Shown here in pieces: positions 19,940 to 28,547 of a stretch of DNA of 64,000 nucleotides (the stretch's first letter is position 1; each line of letters starts with the position of its first letter). Location of the stretch: assembly GCF_022828475.1 (NCBI RefSeq), contig NZ_CP059557.1, positions 1,736,001-1,800,000 of the forward strand, written 5' to 3'. The notes under the pieces are model-generated. The model saw nothing but the letters and a program-made list of their open reading frames with translations, did not search any database and was not told where the DNA came from. The position numbers and the translations under genes were made by a program. Origin of the DNA: Saccharopolyspora gloriosae. Its GTDB lineage: Bacteria; Actinomycetota; Actinomycetes; Mycobacteriales; Pseudonocardiaceae.

Positions 19940-20803
19940 TCAGGATTGCAGCTGTGCCGTGAGCATTTGGCTCTGCTCCTGGAACATCGCCTGGAAGTCG
20001 GCGAACTTGCGGCCGTAGCCTGCGGCGATCTCGATGCTGGGGTCGCGGCGCACGGTCCAGCCCTTGCCGGTCAGGACCTCGCCCGGGTCGGGGCGGTCCT
20101 CGATGCTGAACAGCGAGGGCAGGTCGATGCCCCACTGCTCGGACACCTGCTTGATCTCGTCGCCCATCATCTGGCCGCGGGTACCGGCGACGTGCTCGAT
20201 GGACAGGCGGCTGCCCGGCGCGGAGAACTCGTGGATCGTCTCCAGCAGCTGAGCCTCGGCGTCCGGGGGGAGGTAGGGCAGCAGGCCCTCGGCGAGCCAG
20301 GCCGTGGGCACCGAGGGGTCGAACCCGGCCTCCTTGAGCGCGCTCGCCCAGTCGTCGCGAAGGTCGGCGGAGACGGCGTGCCGTTCGGCGGTGGGCTTCG
20401 CGCCGAGCGAGTCGAGGGTCTGGTCCTTGAACTCCAGCACCTTCGCCTGGTCGATCTCGAAGACCCGGAACCCGCTCGGCCACTCCAGCCGGAACGCGCG
20501 GGTGTCCAGCCCGGACGCGAGGATCACCGCCTGGCCGACACCGCCCGCGGCGGCGCGCAGGAAGAACTCGTCGAAGAACCGGGTCCGCACGCCCATGTAG
20601 TCCGAGACCATGGTGCGCATCAGTTCTTGCGCCTCGGGGCTGCTCAGCTGGGGCGAGTCGGCGGCGTCCGCCAAGGCGCGGGCGTACGGGTCGTTGATCA
20701 GCCGGTCCTCGCGGGCCGATTCCGCGGCACGGCCTTCCGCTACCGCGAGGGCGGTGATTCCGACTCCGGAAACGATGTCCCACTGCTCGTGCGTGCTGGT
20801 CAC
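19940..20803 (-). CDS. SAM-dependent methyltransferase, TIGR00027/LCM family
   Basis: Class I methyltransferase of 287 residues from the leucine-carboxyl-methyltransferase-like group that is expanded in actinomycetes. Signature blocks are DPYARALADAA, RTRFFDEFF, the SAM site AVILASGLDTRAFRL, VFEIDQAKVLEFK, and WLAEGLLPYLPPDAEAQLL. Substrates of these bacterial members are mostly unknown, with small-molecule carboxyl or hydroxyl groups as candidates. A perfect dyad, GTCACACA-ACTA-TGTGTGAC, lies 56 bases upstream of the start and may be the binding site of its regulator. Confidence 0.9.
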   Translation of the reverse strand: MTSTHEQWDIVSGVGITALAVAEGRAAESAREDRLINDPYARALADAADSPQLSSPEAQELMRTMVSDYMGVRTRFFDEFFLRAAAGGVGQAVILASGLDTRAFRLEWPSGFRVFEIDQAKVLEFKDQTLDSLGAKPTAERHAVSADLRDDWASALKEAGFDPSVPTAWLAEGLLPYLPPDAEAQLLETIHEFSAPGSRLSIEHVAGTRGQMMGDEIKQVSEQWGIDLPSLFSIEDRPDPGEVLTGKGWTVRRDPSIEIAAGYGRKFADFQAMFQEQSQMLTAQLQS

Positions 20804-20858
20804 CTGGGCACCTTCCAGTTCGCTACGGGTTCCTTTGCGAGGCTAACTGGACAGTTGC

Positions 20859-20878
20859 GTCACACAACTATGTGTGAC
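20859..20878. promoter_or_regulatory. Perfect dyad upstream of the methyltransferase gene
   Basis: GTCACACA (20859-20866) and TGTGTGAC (20871-20878) are exact inverted repeats around ACTA, 56 bases upstream of the methyltransferase start. The size and spacing suit a dimeric regulator of the GntR, MarR or TetR kind. No regulator gene is adjacent. Confidence 0.55.
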
Positions 20879-20914
20879 CTATTCGTTGTCTGCGCATTTC
20901 GGGCGAATAGCCTA

Positions 20915-20955
20915 GCGCGCACGCCCGGCGGAGCGCGGCCGTCGGGCGTGCGCGC
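20915..20955. terminator. Strong 13-bp GC hairpin
   Basis: GCGCGCACGCCCG (20915-20927) pairs exactly with 20943-20955 around a 15-base loop. It lies in the 351-bp gap between the membrane protein gene (ending at 21155) and the methyltransferase gene, both on the minus strand, and most simply ends the upstream transcript. The rest of this gap (20956-21154) shows nothing I can name. Confidence 0.55.
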
Positions 20956-21154
20956 AGGTGGCGGCCTGTTTTGGCCTTGCTCTGAGCGGTGCGGATCGGC
21001 CCAGTCCGCAGACACCCGTTCAGCCCAGCAGGTGTTGGGCGTTCAGATGCCGCCCGATGTGGGAAACGGTGTGCACGAGAAGCGCGGAAAGTGCGTCGTA
21101 ACCTGATATTCGGCCATCGGAAAACCAGTGGTCATCAAATTGCGGAGCGACCGC

Positions 21155-22297
21155 TCATTCATTCTGGCTTTCGCGGCGACGCTGCTCCTCGCGGTAGCCG
21201 TAGGCGGCCTGGCGGACCGCCGCGTCCGATTCCAGGCTGGACCCCAGCGCCCCTGCGATTATGCCCATCGTCGTGAACCCCCAGGCCAGCGTCAGGTATC
21301 GGGTGAAGTCCGCCGCATGCCCCAACGTGCTCGCCAGCAGGTTCGGTGGGACCAGGAACAGCGCCACCAGCACGTTGATCACGAACAGCCCGGCGTACAT
21401 GACTCCCACGCCGATGATCAGCGTGAGCACCGTTGAAGTGTTGTAGAGCAGCGCCTGCTCCGGGTCCCGCATGCTGTTGTGCTTGCGCTTCTCCCACAGG
21501 CCGTGCGCCGCGATCAGCCAGCCCACCAGGATGATCACCGAGCCCAGCGCCGCGATCACCTGACGAGTGGCGCCGAGCTGATCACCGATCTGCCAGATGG
21601 TGCTCGAGGACAGGCCGAACGCGCTGGTGGCCACCGCCGCGGCCAGCGCGTTGCGCAGCCCGAACACCAGCCGCCACGGCTGGTTGCTGCGCACCATCCC
21701 GCTGAGCAGGCGCAACCGGCCACGGGTGCGGGTCGCCGTGTAGCGGATGTCGACGGCGTCGTCCTCGCTGTGCTGCGTGCTCTCCCGGCGGATCGGGGCG
21801 ATCACCTCGGTGAGCCCGCTGTCCAGCCCGTACCGGTGGTCGGCTCCGCCTTCCCGGCCGGTGAGCTCGTCGACCAGCTGCAGCACGACCTGCCGGGCTC
21901 GCCGGTACGGCTGGGTGCCGCCGAGGGCGGGCAGGGACACCACCCCGGTCCGCTCGCCGATGTTCGCGTCGGCCACCACCGGCTTGCCGTTCGCCCGCAC
22001 CGGCAGGTCGGTCAGCGTGATCGCGTAGTTCCAGTCGCGCTGTTCCAGTCGATCGCCGGTCGCGCGGATGATGTCGCGGGTGCCGTGCCTGCCCGCCGTC
22101 ATCGGGTCCACGTCCACTTCGATCGTCCACTCCCGCCGCTCGTCGTTGAGGTGCTCGGGAAGTTCGTCGACGAGGTACCGGGCCACCCGCTCGGGCATGT
22201 CCGGGTCGGTGATCAGGCCCAGCGTGACCTGTTCGGCCGGGGAGCCGGATTCCTGCTCCTCGGTTCGGTCGTTGCGGGCGTCGTCCTCGGCGCTCAC
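21155..22297 (-). CDS. Membrane protein of unknown function
   Basis: Protein of 380 residues that I do not recognise. The N-terminal ~190 residues form a soluble alpha/beta-looking domain (LGLITDPDMPERVARYLVDE, WTIEVDVDPMT, YAITLTDLPV). The C-terminal half has four likely membrane helices: ALAAAVATSAFGL, VIAALGSVIILVGWLIAA, LTLIIGVGVMYAGLFVINVL and YLTLAWGFTTMGIIAGALG. The GTG at 22297 is fixed by a strong GGAGGAAG ribosome site three bases away. It follows the metal ATPase gene after 164 bases on the same strand, but nothing else ties it to metal transport. Confidence 0.8.
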   Translation of the reverse strand: MSAEDDARNDRTEEQESGSPAEQVTLGLITDPDMPERVARYLVDELPEHLNDERREWTIEVDVDPMTAGRHGTRDIIRATGDRLEQRDWNYAITLTDLPVRANGKPVVADANIGERTGVVSLPALGGTQPYRRARQVVLQLVDELTGREGGADHRYGLDSGLTEVIAPIRRESTQHSEDDAVDIRYTATRTRGRLRLLSGMVRSNQPWRLVFGLRNALAAAVATSAFGLSSSTIWQIGDQLGATRQVIAALGSVIILVGWLIAAHGLWEKRKHNSMRDPEQALLYNTSTVLTLIIGVGVMYAGLFVINVLVALFLVPPNLLASTLGHAADFTRYLTLAWGFTTMGIIAGALGSSLESDAAVRQAAYGYREEQRRRESQNE

Positions 22298-22461
22298 GGT
22301 CTTCCTCCGATTCGGCTTGGTCGTGCACCGGCCCTGGGGTTTCCACCCGGGGCGATCGCAAACATCATCATCAACGATGCGGGCGCTGATCACGGCACCG
22401 ACGGGTGCAACGAGCCGGTGCGGCGGGACTATTCCTTGCCGCGCAACGGAATTGCCGGGTG

Positions 22462-24354
22462 TCAGCGCCACGCGCGGGAACGCAGCAACCGTAGCCCGTT
22501 GAGGCCGACCAGGACGGTGGAGCCCTCGTGCCCGGCGACACCCAGCGGCAGCGGCAGGTTCCCCACCAGGTCCCACACGACGAGGACCGCGATGAACGAA
22601 CCCGCGATGAGCAGGTTCTGCCGGACCAGGCGGCGTGCCCGGCGGGACAGGTCGACGAGCTTGCCGACGGCGGCGAGCTCGTCGCGCACGACCACCACGT
22701 CGGCGGTCTCCAAGGTGAGGTCGGCGCCCGCTCGCCCCATCGCGACACCGGTGTGCGCGGCGCCCAGCGCGGGCGCGTCGTTGACGCCGTCGCCGAGCAT
22801 CAGCGTGCGGTCGCCGAGTTCCCGCACTGCGGCGACCTTCTGCTCCGGCAGCAGCTTCGCCCGCACCTCGCTGATTCCGGCCTCGGCCGCGACCCGCCGG
22901 GCGGCGGGTTCGTTGTCGCCGGTGAGCAGCACCGGCTCGCTCCCGGTCAGCTCGCGCAGGCACCCGACGGCCGCAGCGGCGTCCGGCCGCATCCGGTCGG
23001 TGAGACCGAGCACGCCCGCGACGGCCCCGTCGGCGAGCACCACCACCGCGGTTCGACCGGCGGTCTCCACGGCGTCCACCCGCTCGGACCGTTGTCCGGG
23101 GCCGCGCACCTCGATCCGCCGTCCCGCGACGCGGGCGGTCACCCCGCGTCCCGGTTCGGCGTGGAAGTCGGCGGCCTCCGGAATCGGCAGGCCGCGTTGG
23201 TGAGCGGCGGCGAGCACGGCACGCCCCAGCGGATGTTCGCTGTAGCGCTCCGCGCCTGCCGCCAGCGCCAGCACCTCGTCGGCGCCGTGTCCCGATTCGG
23301 GGTGGATTTCGGCGAGCACCGGCACGCCTTCGGTGAGCGTGCCCGTCTTGTCCAGCGCCACCCGCTCGACGTCGGCGAGGCGTTCCAGTGCCACCGCCGA
23401 CTTCACCAGCACGCCGTGCCTGCCCGCGTTCGCGATCGCCGACAGCAGCGGCGGCATCGTCGCCAGCACCACCGCGCACGGTGAAGCCACGATCATGAAC
23501 GTCATGGCGCGCAGCAGCGCGTCCGGCACGGATTCCCCGAACAGCAGCGGAATTCCGAACACGGCGAGCGTCGCGAGCACGAGGCCCGCCGAATACCGCT
23601 GCTCGACCTTCTCGATGAACAGCTGTGTCGGCGCCTTCGCTTCGCTCGCCTCCGCCACCAGCGCCACGATGCGCGCGATCACCGATTCGGAGGCGTCCCG
23701 CGCGACCCGCACCCGCAGCGCGCCGGAGCCGTTGAGGGTGCCCGCGAACACGTCGTCGCCTGCGGTCTTCGCCACCGGCATCGGTTCGCCGGTGATCGTG
23801 GCCTCGTTGATCTCGCTGCCGCCGTCGATCACCTCGCCGTCCGCGCCGACGCGTTCACCGGGGCGCACCAGGATCTCGTCGCCGACGACCAGCTCGGTGG
23901 CGGGCACCGTCCGCTCCATGCCGTCGCGCACTCGCACGGCGGTGTCCGGCGCCAGGTCCAGCAGGCCGCGCACCGAGTCCTCGGTGCGCGCGGTGGCGTA
24001 GGCCTCCAGCGCACCGGAGGTCGCGAAGATGACGATGAGCAGCCCGCCGTCGCGCACCTGGCCGATGCTCGCCGCGCCGATCGCCGCGACGATCATCAGC
24101 AGATCCACGTCGAGCGTTCGTTCCCGCAGCGCCTGCACGCCGGCCCAGGCCGGTTCCCAGCCGCCGGTGGCGTAGCAGAGCAGGTAGAGCGCCCAGGCGG
24201 CCCAGGTCGGGCCGCCGCCGATGTCCACCGCGATCCCGAGCAGGAACGCGAGCAGCGCGGCCCCGGCCCACCGGCTCTCGGGCAGGGCGAGCAGACCGCG
24301 GCGGCGCGGAGCGGTCCGTTCGGCGGGTGCGGGGCGATCGGTGAGCGTGGTCAT
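22462..24354 (-). CDS. ctpJ: P1B4-type metal-exporting ATPase (CtpJ/NmtA-like)
   Basis: Heavy-metal P-type ATPase of 630 residues for efflux from the cytosol. The membrane metal motif is SPC (291-293) in place of CPC, and the last helix carries HEGST near residue 609. Both are hallmarks of the P1B4 group that exports Co2+, Fe2+ or Ni2+. The phosphorylation site DKTGTLTEG (Asp335), the TITGEP actuator motif (187-191) and GDGVNDAPAL are intact. There is no N-terminal metal-binding domain, as in other P1B4 pumps. It is divergent from an NmtR-type sensor with a matching operator between them; M. tuberculosis nmtR and its P1B4 pump gene are the close parallel. Confidence 0.88.
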   Translation of the reverse strand: MTTLTDRPAPAERTAPRRRGLLALPESRWAGAALLAFLLGIAVDIGGGPTWAAWALYLLCYATGGWEPAWAGVQALRERTLDVDLLMIVAAIGAASIGQVRDGGLLIVIFATSGALEAYATARTEDSVRGLLDLAPDTAVRVRDGMERTVPATELVVGDEILVRPGERVGADGEVIDGGSEINEATITGEPMPVAKTAGDDVFAGTLNGSGALRVRVARDASESVIARIVALVAEASEAKAPTQLFIEKVEQRYSAGLVLATLAVFGIPLLFGESVPDALLRAMTFMIVASPCAVVLATMPPLLSAIANAGRHGVLVKSAVALERLADVERVALDKTGTLTEGVPVLAEIHPESGHGADEVLALAAGAERYSEHPLGRAVLAAAHQRGLPIPEAADFHAEPGRGVTARVAGRRIEVRGPGQRSERVDAVETAGRTAVVVLADGAVAGVLGLTDRMRPDAAAAVGCLRELTGSEPVLLTGDNEPAARRVAAEAGISEVRAKLLPEQKVAAVRELGDRTLMLGDGVNDAPALGAAHTGVAMGRAGADLTLETADVVVVRDELAAVGKLVDLSRRARRLVRQNLLIAGSFIAVLVVWDLVGNLPLPLGVAGHEGSTVLVGLNGLRLLRSRAWR

Positions 24355-24397
24355 CGCGGTACCTCGGTAGCGGGGGCGGAACGCCGCACAAGATACA

Positions 24398-24411
24398 TGA
24401 ATGACTGTTCA
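24398..24411. promoter_or_regulatory. ArsR/SmtB-type operator between ctpJ and nmtR
   Basis: TGAATGACTGTTCA fits the TGAA-N6-TTCA core recognised by SmtB/CzrA/NmtR-like repressors. It lies 44 bases upstream of ctpJ and 43 upstream of nmtR, so one bound dimer could silence both. Further TTCA half-sites follow at about 24415 and 24424. Confidence 0.75.
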
Positions 24412-24453
24412 AATGTTCAGGTGTTCAGTTGGCGCCGTGGATACACTGCGCGT

Positions 24454-24798
24454 ATGGGTCATGGAGTCGAGAGCAGGGTCGCGCCGACCGCCAAGCTGGA
24501 CGCGACCTCGGCGACCTCGGTGGCCGAGACCCTGCAAGCCCTGGCCACGCCCTCCCGGCTGCTGATCCTGAGCGAACTGCGTCAAGGTGCGCGGCCCGTC
24601 GGTGAACTCGCCGAAGCCGTCGGCATGGAGGCGTCCGCGGTGTCCCATCAGCTGCGCCTGCTGCGCTCGCTGGGCCTGGTCAGCGGCAGCCGCAGTGGTC
24701 GCAGCGTGGTCTACAGCCTCTACGACGACCACGTCGCGCAACTGCTCGACGAAGCCGTCTACCACATCGAACACCTGCGGCTGGGCTTGTCCGGCTGA
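24454..24798 (+). CDS. nmtR: Ni/Co-sensing ArsR-family repressor (NmtR-like)
   Basis: Metal-responsive winged-helix repressor of 114 residues. The recognition helix is in SAVSHQLRLLRSLGLV. The alpha-5 metal site D91-x-H93-x10-H104-x2-H107 is complete, and the N-terminus MGHGVE matches M. tuberculosis NmtR, where the first residues and His3 also bind metal. The extra C-terminal His residues of NmtR are absent here: an Arg sits at the place of His109 and the tail is short. The ATG at 24454 is chosen by this match. Metal binding should release the operator at 24398 and derepress ctpJ. Confidence 0.9.
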   Translation: MGHGVESRVAPTAKLDATSATSVAETLQALATPSRLLILSELRQGARPVGELAEAVGMEASAVSHQLRLLRSLGLVSGSRSGRSVVYSLYDDHVAQLLDEAVYHIEHLRLGLSG

Positions 24799-24874
24799 GT
24801 TCGGCGCGGGAATCGCGGGTTCGAGGCGATCTCCGTCGGCTCGATCGCAGCGGCGGCCGCGATACCCTCGGCGC

Positions 24875-25192
24875 ATGGCTGACTACGTGCAGGTCGTGAC
24901 GACGACGGATTCCGAGCAGGCGGCGGCGGAGCTGGCGCGCGGCGTCGTCGAGGCGCGTGGCGGCGCCTGCGTGCAGGTGGTGCCGATCCGCAGCTTCTAC
25001 CGCTGGGACGGGGCGGTGCAGGACGATCCCGAGTGGCAGCTGCAGATCAAGACCCCGGCGGCCCGGCTCGACTCCTTGGTAGAGCACCTCAAGGCGCACC
25101 ACACCTACGACGTTCCCGAGATCATCGCCACGCCGATCGTCGGCGGGAACCCGGCCTACCTGTCCTGGTTGGACGAGGAGGCTCGGGGCTGA
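24875..25192 (+). CDS. cutA: CutA1 divalent-cation tolerance protein
   Basis: Trimeric ferredoxin-like protein of 105 residues. The CutA1 core is visible in VVTTTDSEQAAAELA, ACVQVVPIRSFYRWDG and the C-terminal HHTYDVPEIIATPI. The name comes from copper sensitivity in E. coli; the molecular role remains unsettled. It lies 76 bases downstream of nmtR on the same strand, after the ATPase/sensor pair, so it may share metal-linked expression. Confidence 0.92.
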   Translation: MADYVQVVTTTDSEQAAAELARGVVEARGGACVQVVPIRSFYRWDGAVQDDPEWQLQIKTPAARLDSLVEHLKAHHTYDVPEIIATPIVGGNPAYLSWLDEEARG

Positions 25193-25301
25193 CGTCCGTC
25201 GCCCGCGGTCCCGTTGCGGCCGCGCGATGCGGGGTCGGGCGACTCGCGACCGGCACTGGTTCATCCACTGTGGACTGGTGCCGGTCTCCGGCGGGTCCGG
25301 T

Positions 25302-25499
25302 TCAGCTCTCCCGCAGTGCGATGGCCGCCGCCGGGCAGAGGGTCGCGGCCTGTCGGGTGGCCTCGTGCTGTTCCGGGGCAGGGGAGTCGTCGAGCAGCAC
25401 CACCACGCCGTCCTCGTCGCGCTGGTCGAACACGTCGCCCGCGGTCAGCACGCACTGGCCTGCTCCGATGCAGCGGTCCTCGTCGATCTCGATCTTCAC
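25302..25499 (-). CDS. [3Fe-4S] ferredoxin
   Basis: Ferredoxin of 65 residues of the small actinobacterial type that feeds electrons to cytochromes P450. Cys10, Cys16 and Cys55 lie in the C-x5-C ... C-P pattern, and the missing fourth Cys indicates a 3Fe-4S cluster. No P450 gene is in the window, so its partner must be elsewhere. It is transcribed away from a TetR gene across a 129-bp region holding a strong dyad, which suggests TetR control. The start at 25499 follows GGAGGAGC. Confidence 0.9.
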   Translation of the reverse strand: MKIEIDEDRCIGAGQCVLTAGDVFDQRDEDGVVVLLDDSPAPEQHEATRQAATLCPAAAIALRES

Positions 25500-25561
25500 G
25501 GCTCCTCCTTCGGGGTGGGTTCGCCCGGTGGTTCCCGGGAGTCCGCCGCCCTGCTGGGCAG

Positions 25562-25601
25562 ACGTCCGACTTCAAGCTAGGCTAGCATTTAAGTCAGACG
25601 T
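25562..25601. promoter_or_regulatory. Operator-like inverted repeat between ferredoxin and TetR genes
   Basis: ACGTCCGACTT (25562-25572) and AAGTCAGACGT (25591-25601) pair at 10 of 11 positions around an 18-base spacer that itself contains GCTAG-G-CTAGC. The placement between the divergent genes fits a TetR operator controlling both. Confidence 0.65.
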
Positions 25602-25628
25602 GTTTCTTAATCAAGAGAACGAGAGGGC

Positions 25629-26285
25629 ATGGCCTTGATGCAGGCGGCCGACCGCGTTGGCTCCCGCCGGGAACAGGCCGACGCCACCCGCGCGCTGCTG
25701 CTGCGCACCGCGGAACGGCTGTTCGCCGAGCGCGGGATCTCCGAAGTGTCCAACCGGCAGATCGTCGAGGCCGCCGGGCAGGCCAACAACTCAGCGTTGG
25801 CCTACCACGTCGGCACCCGCGAGGACCTGCTGCGCGCCATCAGCGACACGCACAGCGAGCCGATCACCCGCCGCACTCGGGAACTGCTCGACTCGGTGGG
25901 CGGCTCCGAGGAGCCGCGCGACCACGTGGCCTGCCTGGTGCTGCCCTACGTGGAGCACTTGGCGAGCCTCGGAAATCCCAGCTGGTGTGCGCGCTTCACC
26001 GCGCAGCTGGCCACCGATCCGGTACTGCGCGACAACCCGATGCGGGCGCCGGAGATGGAACCGCTGCTGCGCGCGGCGAACGACGCGCTGGCCGAGCACA
26101 CGCCCGAGCTGCCGCCGAAGATCGCCGCCATCCGCCACGAAACGGCCCGGCTCGCGGTCCTGCACACCTGCGCCGAACAGGAGCGCGCCGCCGCCGAGAC
26201 CGGCGATGCCGCCGACTGGGACCTGGTCGGCGTCGCCCTGACCGACAGCCTCACCGGCCTGCTGCTCGCCCCCACCCGCCCCTGA
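25629..26285 (+). CDS. TetR-family regulator
   Basis: Repressor of 218 residues. The N-terminal helix-turn-helix reads LLRTAERLFAERGISEVSNRQIVEAAGQANNSALAYHVGTREDLL (about residues 24-68, abbreviated here for position only). A variable helical ligand domain follows. The ATG at 25629 has GAGAGGG just before it. It is divergent from the ferredoxin gene with a long inverted repeat between them, so its first targets are probably itself and the ferredoxin. The ligand is unknown. Confidence 0.88.
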   Translation: MALMQAADRVGSRREQADATRALLLRTAERLFAERGISEVSNRQIVEAAGQANNSALAYHVGTREDLLRAISDTHSEPITRRTRELLDSVGGSEEPRDHVACLVLPYVEHLASLGNPSWCARFTAQLATDPVLRDNPMRAPEMEPLLRAANDALAEHTPELPPKIAAIRHETARLAVLHTCAEQERAAAETGDAADWDLVGVALTDSLTGLLLAPTRP

Positions 26286-26307
26286 ACCTTCCCGGCGTTC
26301 GCCACGA

Positions 26308-26838
26308 TCAGCTCGGCGAGTGGCGGGCGGCCTCGGCGGCGTGGGCGTCGGCCGCATCGGCAGCGCCCAGGTCCGCGTCCGCGGCGATCAGGTTGATCCG
26401 CACCAGGATCGCGGCGCCGCGAGCTGCGGCCGCGGCCAATGCGGCGGCGGTGAGCGCGTCGCCGCGCAGCGCGGGCGTCGCGTCCGCCGCCACCTCGGCG
26501 GCGAGGACGGCGACCTGTTCGGCGAGCGCGGCCAGCGCGGCGGGCGGAGCCGCCGCCGCGCTCATCGCGTCCGCCAGCTCCGCGGCCCGGTCCGGATCGT
26601 CCGCGTCGCGGCGCTGGGCGGCCAGAACCGCTTGGTACGCATCGGAATCCGCGACCGCCAGCTCCGTCGCGCGCTGCCGCAGCGCCTCCGCCTGCGCCGC
26701 CCGCGTGGAGTCCCGGCGCAGCCGGGCCGTCATCGCGGTCAGTCCGGCCGCGGCCGCGACGGTGACCGCGCCGACGACGCCGCCGGTGGCGGACGGGGTC
26801 GGCGCGGCCACCTCGTCGAGGTAGTCCCGCACGCTCAT
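26308..26838 (-). CDS. fchA: Cyclodeaminase/methenyl-THF cyclohydrolase family protein (FchA/FTCD-C)
   Basis: All-helical protein of 176 residues related to the cyclodeaminase half of FTCD and to clostridial FchA. The N-terminal YLDEVAAPTPSATGGVVGAV loop is the folate-binding signature (P-x-P-x-GG-x-V). By family it interconverts 5,10-methenyl- and 10-formyl-tetrahydrofolate. The ATG at 26838 comes 11 bases after the fhs stop. Last gene of a five-gene one-carbon operon. The Ala-rich C-terminal half is less conserved, so cyclohydrolase is preferred over deaminase on the basis of context. Confidence 0.85.
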   Translation of the reverse strand: MSVRDYLDEVAAPTPSATGGVVGAVTVAAAAGLTAMTARLRRDSTRAAQAEALRQRATELAVADSDAYQAVLAAQRRDADDPDRAAELADAMSAAAAPPAALAALAEQVAVLAAEVAADATPALRGDALTAAALAAAAARGAAILVRINLIAADADLGAADAADAHAAEAARHSPS

Positions 26839-26849
26839 GCCGAGGTCGG

Positions 26850-28547
26850 TCAACTCAGTCCCACGACCTGCCCGTGCTCGTCGATGTCGATGCGTTCCGC
26901 CGCGGGCCGCGACCCCAAGCCCGGCATGGTGCGCATGTCGCCGCAGATCGGGTACACGAACCCGGCGCCGACCGAGGCGCGCACCTCCCGCACCGGCAAG
27001 GTCCAGCCCGTCGGAGCGCCCAGCAGCGTCGGATCCGAACTCAGCGACAGGTGCGTTTTCGCGATGCACACCGGCAATGTGCCGAACCCGTTCGCCTCGT
27101 AGTCCCGCAGCGAGCGGGCGGCCGCCGGGGTGTAGGACACGCCGTCGGCGCCGTACACCCGCCGAGCCACCGTGTCGATCTTGGTGCGCAGGTCCGCCGA
27201 ATCCGGGTACAGCAGCTGGAAGCCGCTCGGCTCCGACGCGGCCTCGACCACGGCCTCCGCCAGATCCTTCGCGCCCTTGCCGCCGTCGAGGAAGTGGCTG
27301 CTCACCGCGACCCGAGCCCCGGCGGCCTCGGCGACCCGGCGGATCGCCTCGTGCTCGGACGGGTGGTCGGTGGGGAACGCGTTGACCGCCACCACCGGCG
27401 ACACCCCGTGCAGCCGGATGTTCTCGATCTGCTTGCGCAGGTTGTCCGCACCGGCCAGCACATCGTCGGGGTTCTCCGCCAGCAGTTCCGGCGGCAACGG
27501 CCGTCCCGCCACGATCCGGTGGTTGCCGGAGTGCGCCTTCAACGCCCGCACCGTCGCCACCAGCACCGCCGCGTCCGGGCGCTGGCCCGAACTGCGGCAC
27601 TTGATGTTGAAGAACCGTTCCGCGCCCATGTCCGCGCCGAACCCGGCCTCCGTCACCATGTAGTCCGAGCAGCGCCCCGCGATCCGGTCCGCCACCACCG
27701 AGGAGTTGCCGTGCGCGATGTTGCCGAACGGGCCGGCGTGCACGAAAACCGGAGTGTTCTCCGTGGTCTGCATCAGGTTCGGCTTGATCGCCTCCCGCAG
27801 CAGCACCGTCATCGCACCCGCCGCCCGCAGCTGCTCCGCGCTGACCGGGGAGCCGTCGCGAGCGTAGCCGACGACGATGCGGCCCAGCCTGCGGCGCATG
27901 TCGTGCAGCGAATTCGACAGCGCCAGCACCGCCATCACCTCGCTGGCGGCGGTGATGTCGAACCCGGTCTGGCGCGGCGTGCCGTCGGCGGCCCCGCCCA
28001 GCCCGGTCACGATGGAGCGCAGGTCCCGGTCGTTGACGTCGAGCACTCGCCGCCACGTGATCCGCTGCGGGTCGAGGTCGAGCTCGTTTCCCTTGTGCAG
28101 GTGGTTGTCCAGCATCGCCGAGAGCAGGTTGTGCGCGGCGGTCACCGCGTGCATGTCCCCGGTCAGGTGCAGGTTCAGCGCCTCCATCGGCACCACCTGG
28201 CTGTAGCCGCCACCGGCGGCGCCGCCCTTGATGCCGAACGTCGGCCCCATCGACGGCTGCCGGATCGCCACCGCCGAGCGGTGCCCCAGCAGCCGCAGCG
28301 CCTGCCCGAGCCCGACCGTGGTGGTCGTCTTTCCTTCTCCCAGCGGGGTGGGCGTCACCGCGGACACGAGGATGTACTTGGCCGCCGGGCGGTCGGCGAA
28401 TTCCTCGATCGCGTCGAGGGACACCTTCGCCACCTGCCTGCCGTACGGTTCCAGCAGGTGCGGGCCGATGTCGAGCTGCGCGGCGATCTCGTCGATCGGG
28501 CGAATCGTCGTGGCTCGGGAGATGTCCAGGTCGGACGGGATGGTCAT
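26850..28547 (-). CDS. fhs: Formate-tetrahydrofolate ligase
   Basis: Enzyme of 565 residues joining formate and THF at the cost of ATP, reversible in the catabolic direction to give formate and ATP. The P-loop-like TPLGEGKTTTT, the RQPSMGPTFGIKGGAAGGG block and LVATVRALKAHSG are all canonical, and the length is normal. Its start overlaps the metF stop by four bases (ATGA). In this operon, fed by demethylation reactions, it most likely runs from 10-formyl-THF to formate, recovering energy and free THF. Confidence 0.96.
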   Translation of the reverse strand: MTIPSDLDISRATTIRPIDEIAAQLDIGPHLLEPYGRQVAKVSLDAIEEFADRPAAKYILVSAVTPTPLGEGKTTTTVGLGQALRLLGHRSAVAIRQPSMGPTFGIKGGAAGGGYSQVVPMEALNLHLTGDMHAVTAAHNLLSAMLDNHLHKGNELDLDPQRITWRRVLDVNDRDLRSIVTGLGGAADGTPRQTGFDITAASEVMAVLALSNSLHDMRRRLGRIVVGYARDGSPVSAEQLRAAGAMTVLLREAIKPNLMQTTENTPVFVHAGPFGNIAHGNSSVVADRIAGRCSDYMVTEAGFGADMGAERFFNIKCRSSGQRPDAAVLVATVRALKAHSGNHRIVAGRPLPPELLAENPDDVLAGADNLRKQIENIRLHGVSPVVAVNAFPTDHPSEHEAIRRVAEAAGARVAVSSHFLDGGKGAKDLAEAVVEAASEPSGFQLLYPDSADLRTKIDTVARRVYGADGVSYTPAAARSLRDYEANGFGTLPVCIAKTHLSLSSDPTLLGAPTGWTLPVREVRASVGAGFVYPICGDMRTMPGLGSRPAAERIDIDEHGQVVGLS

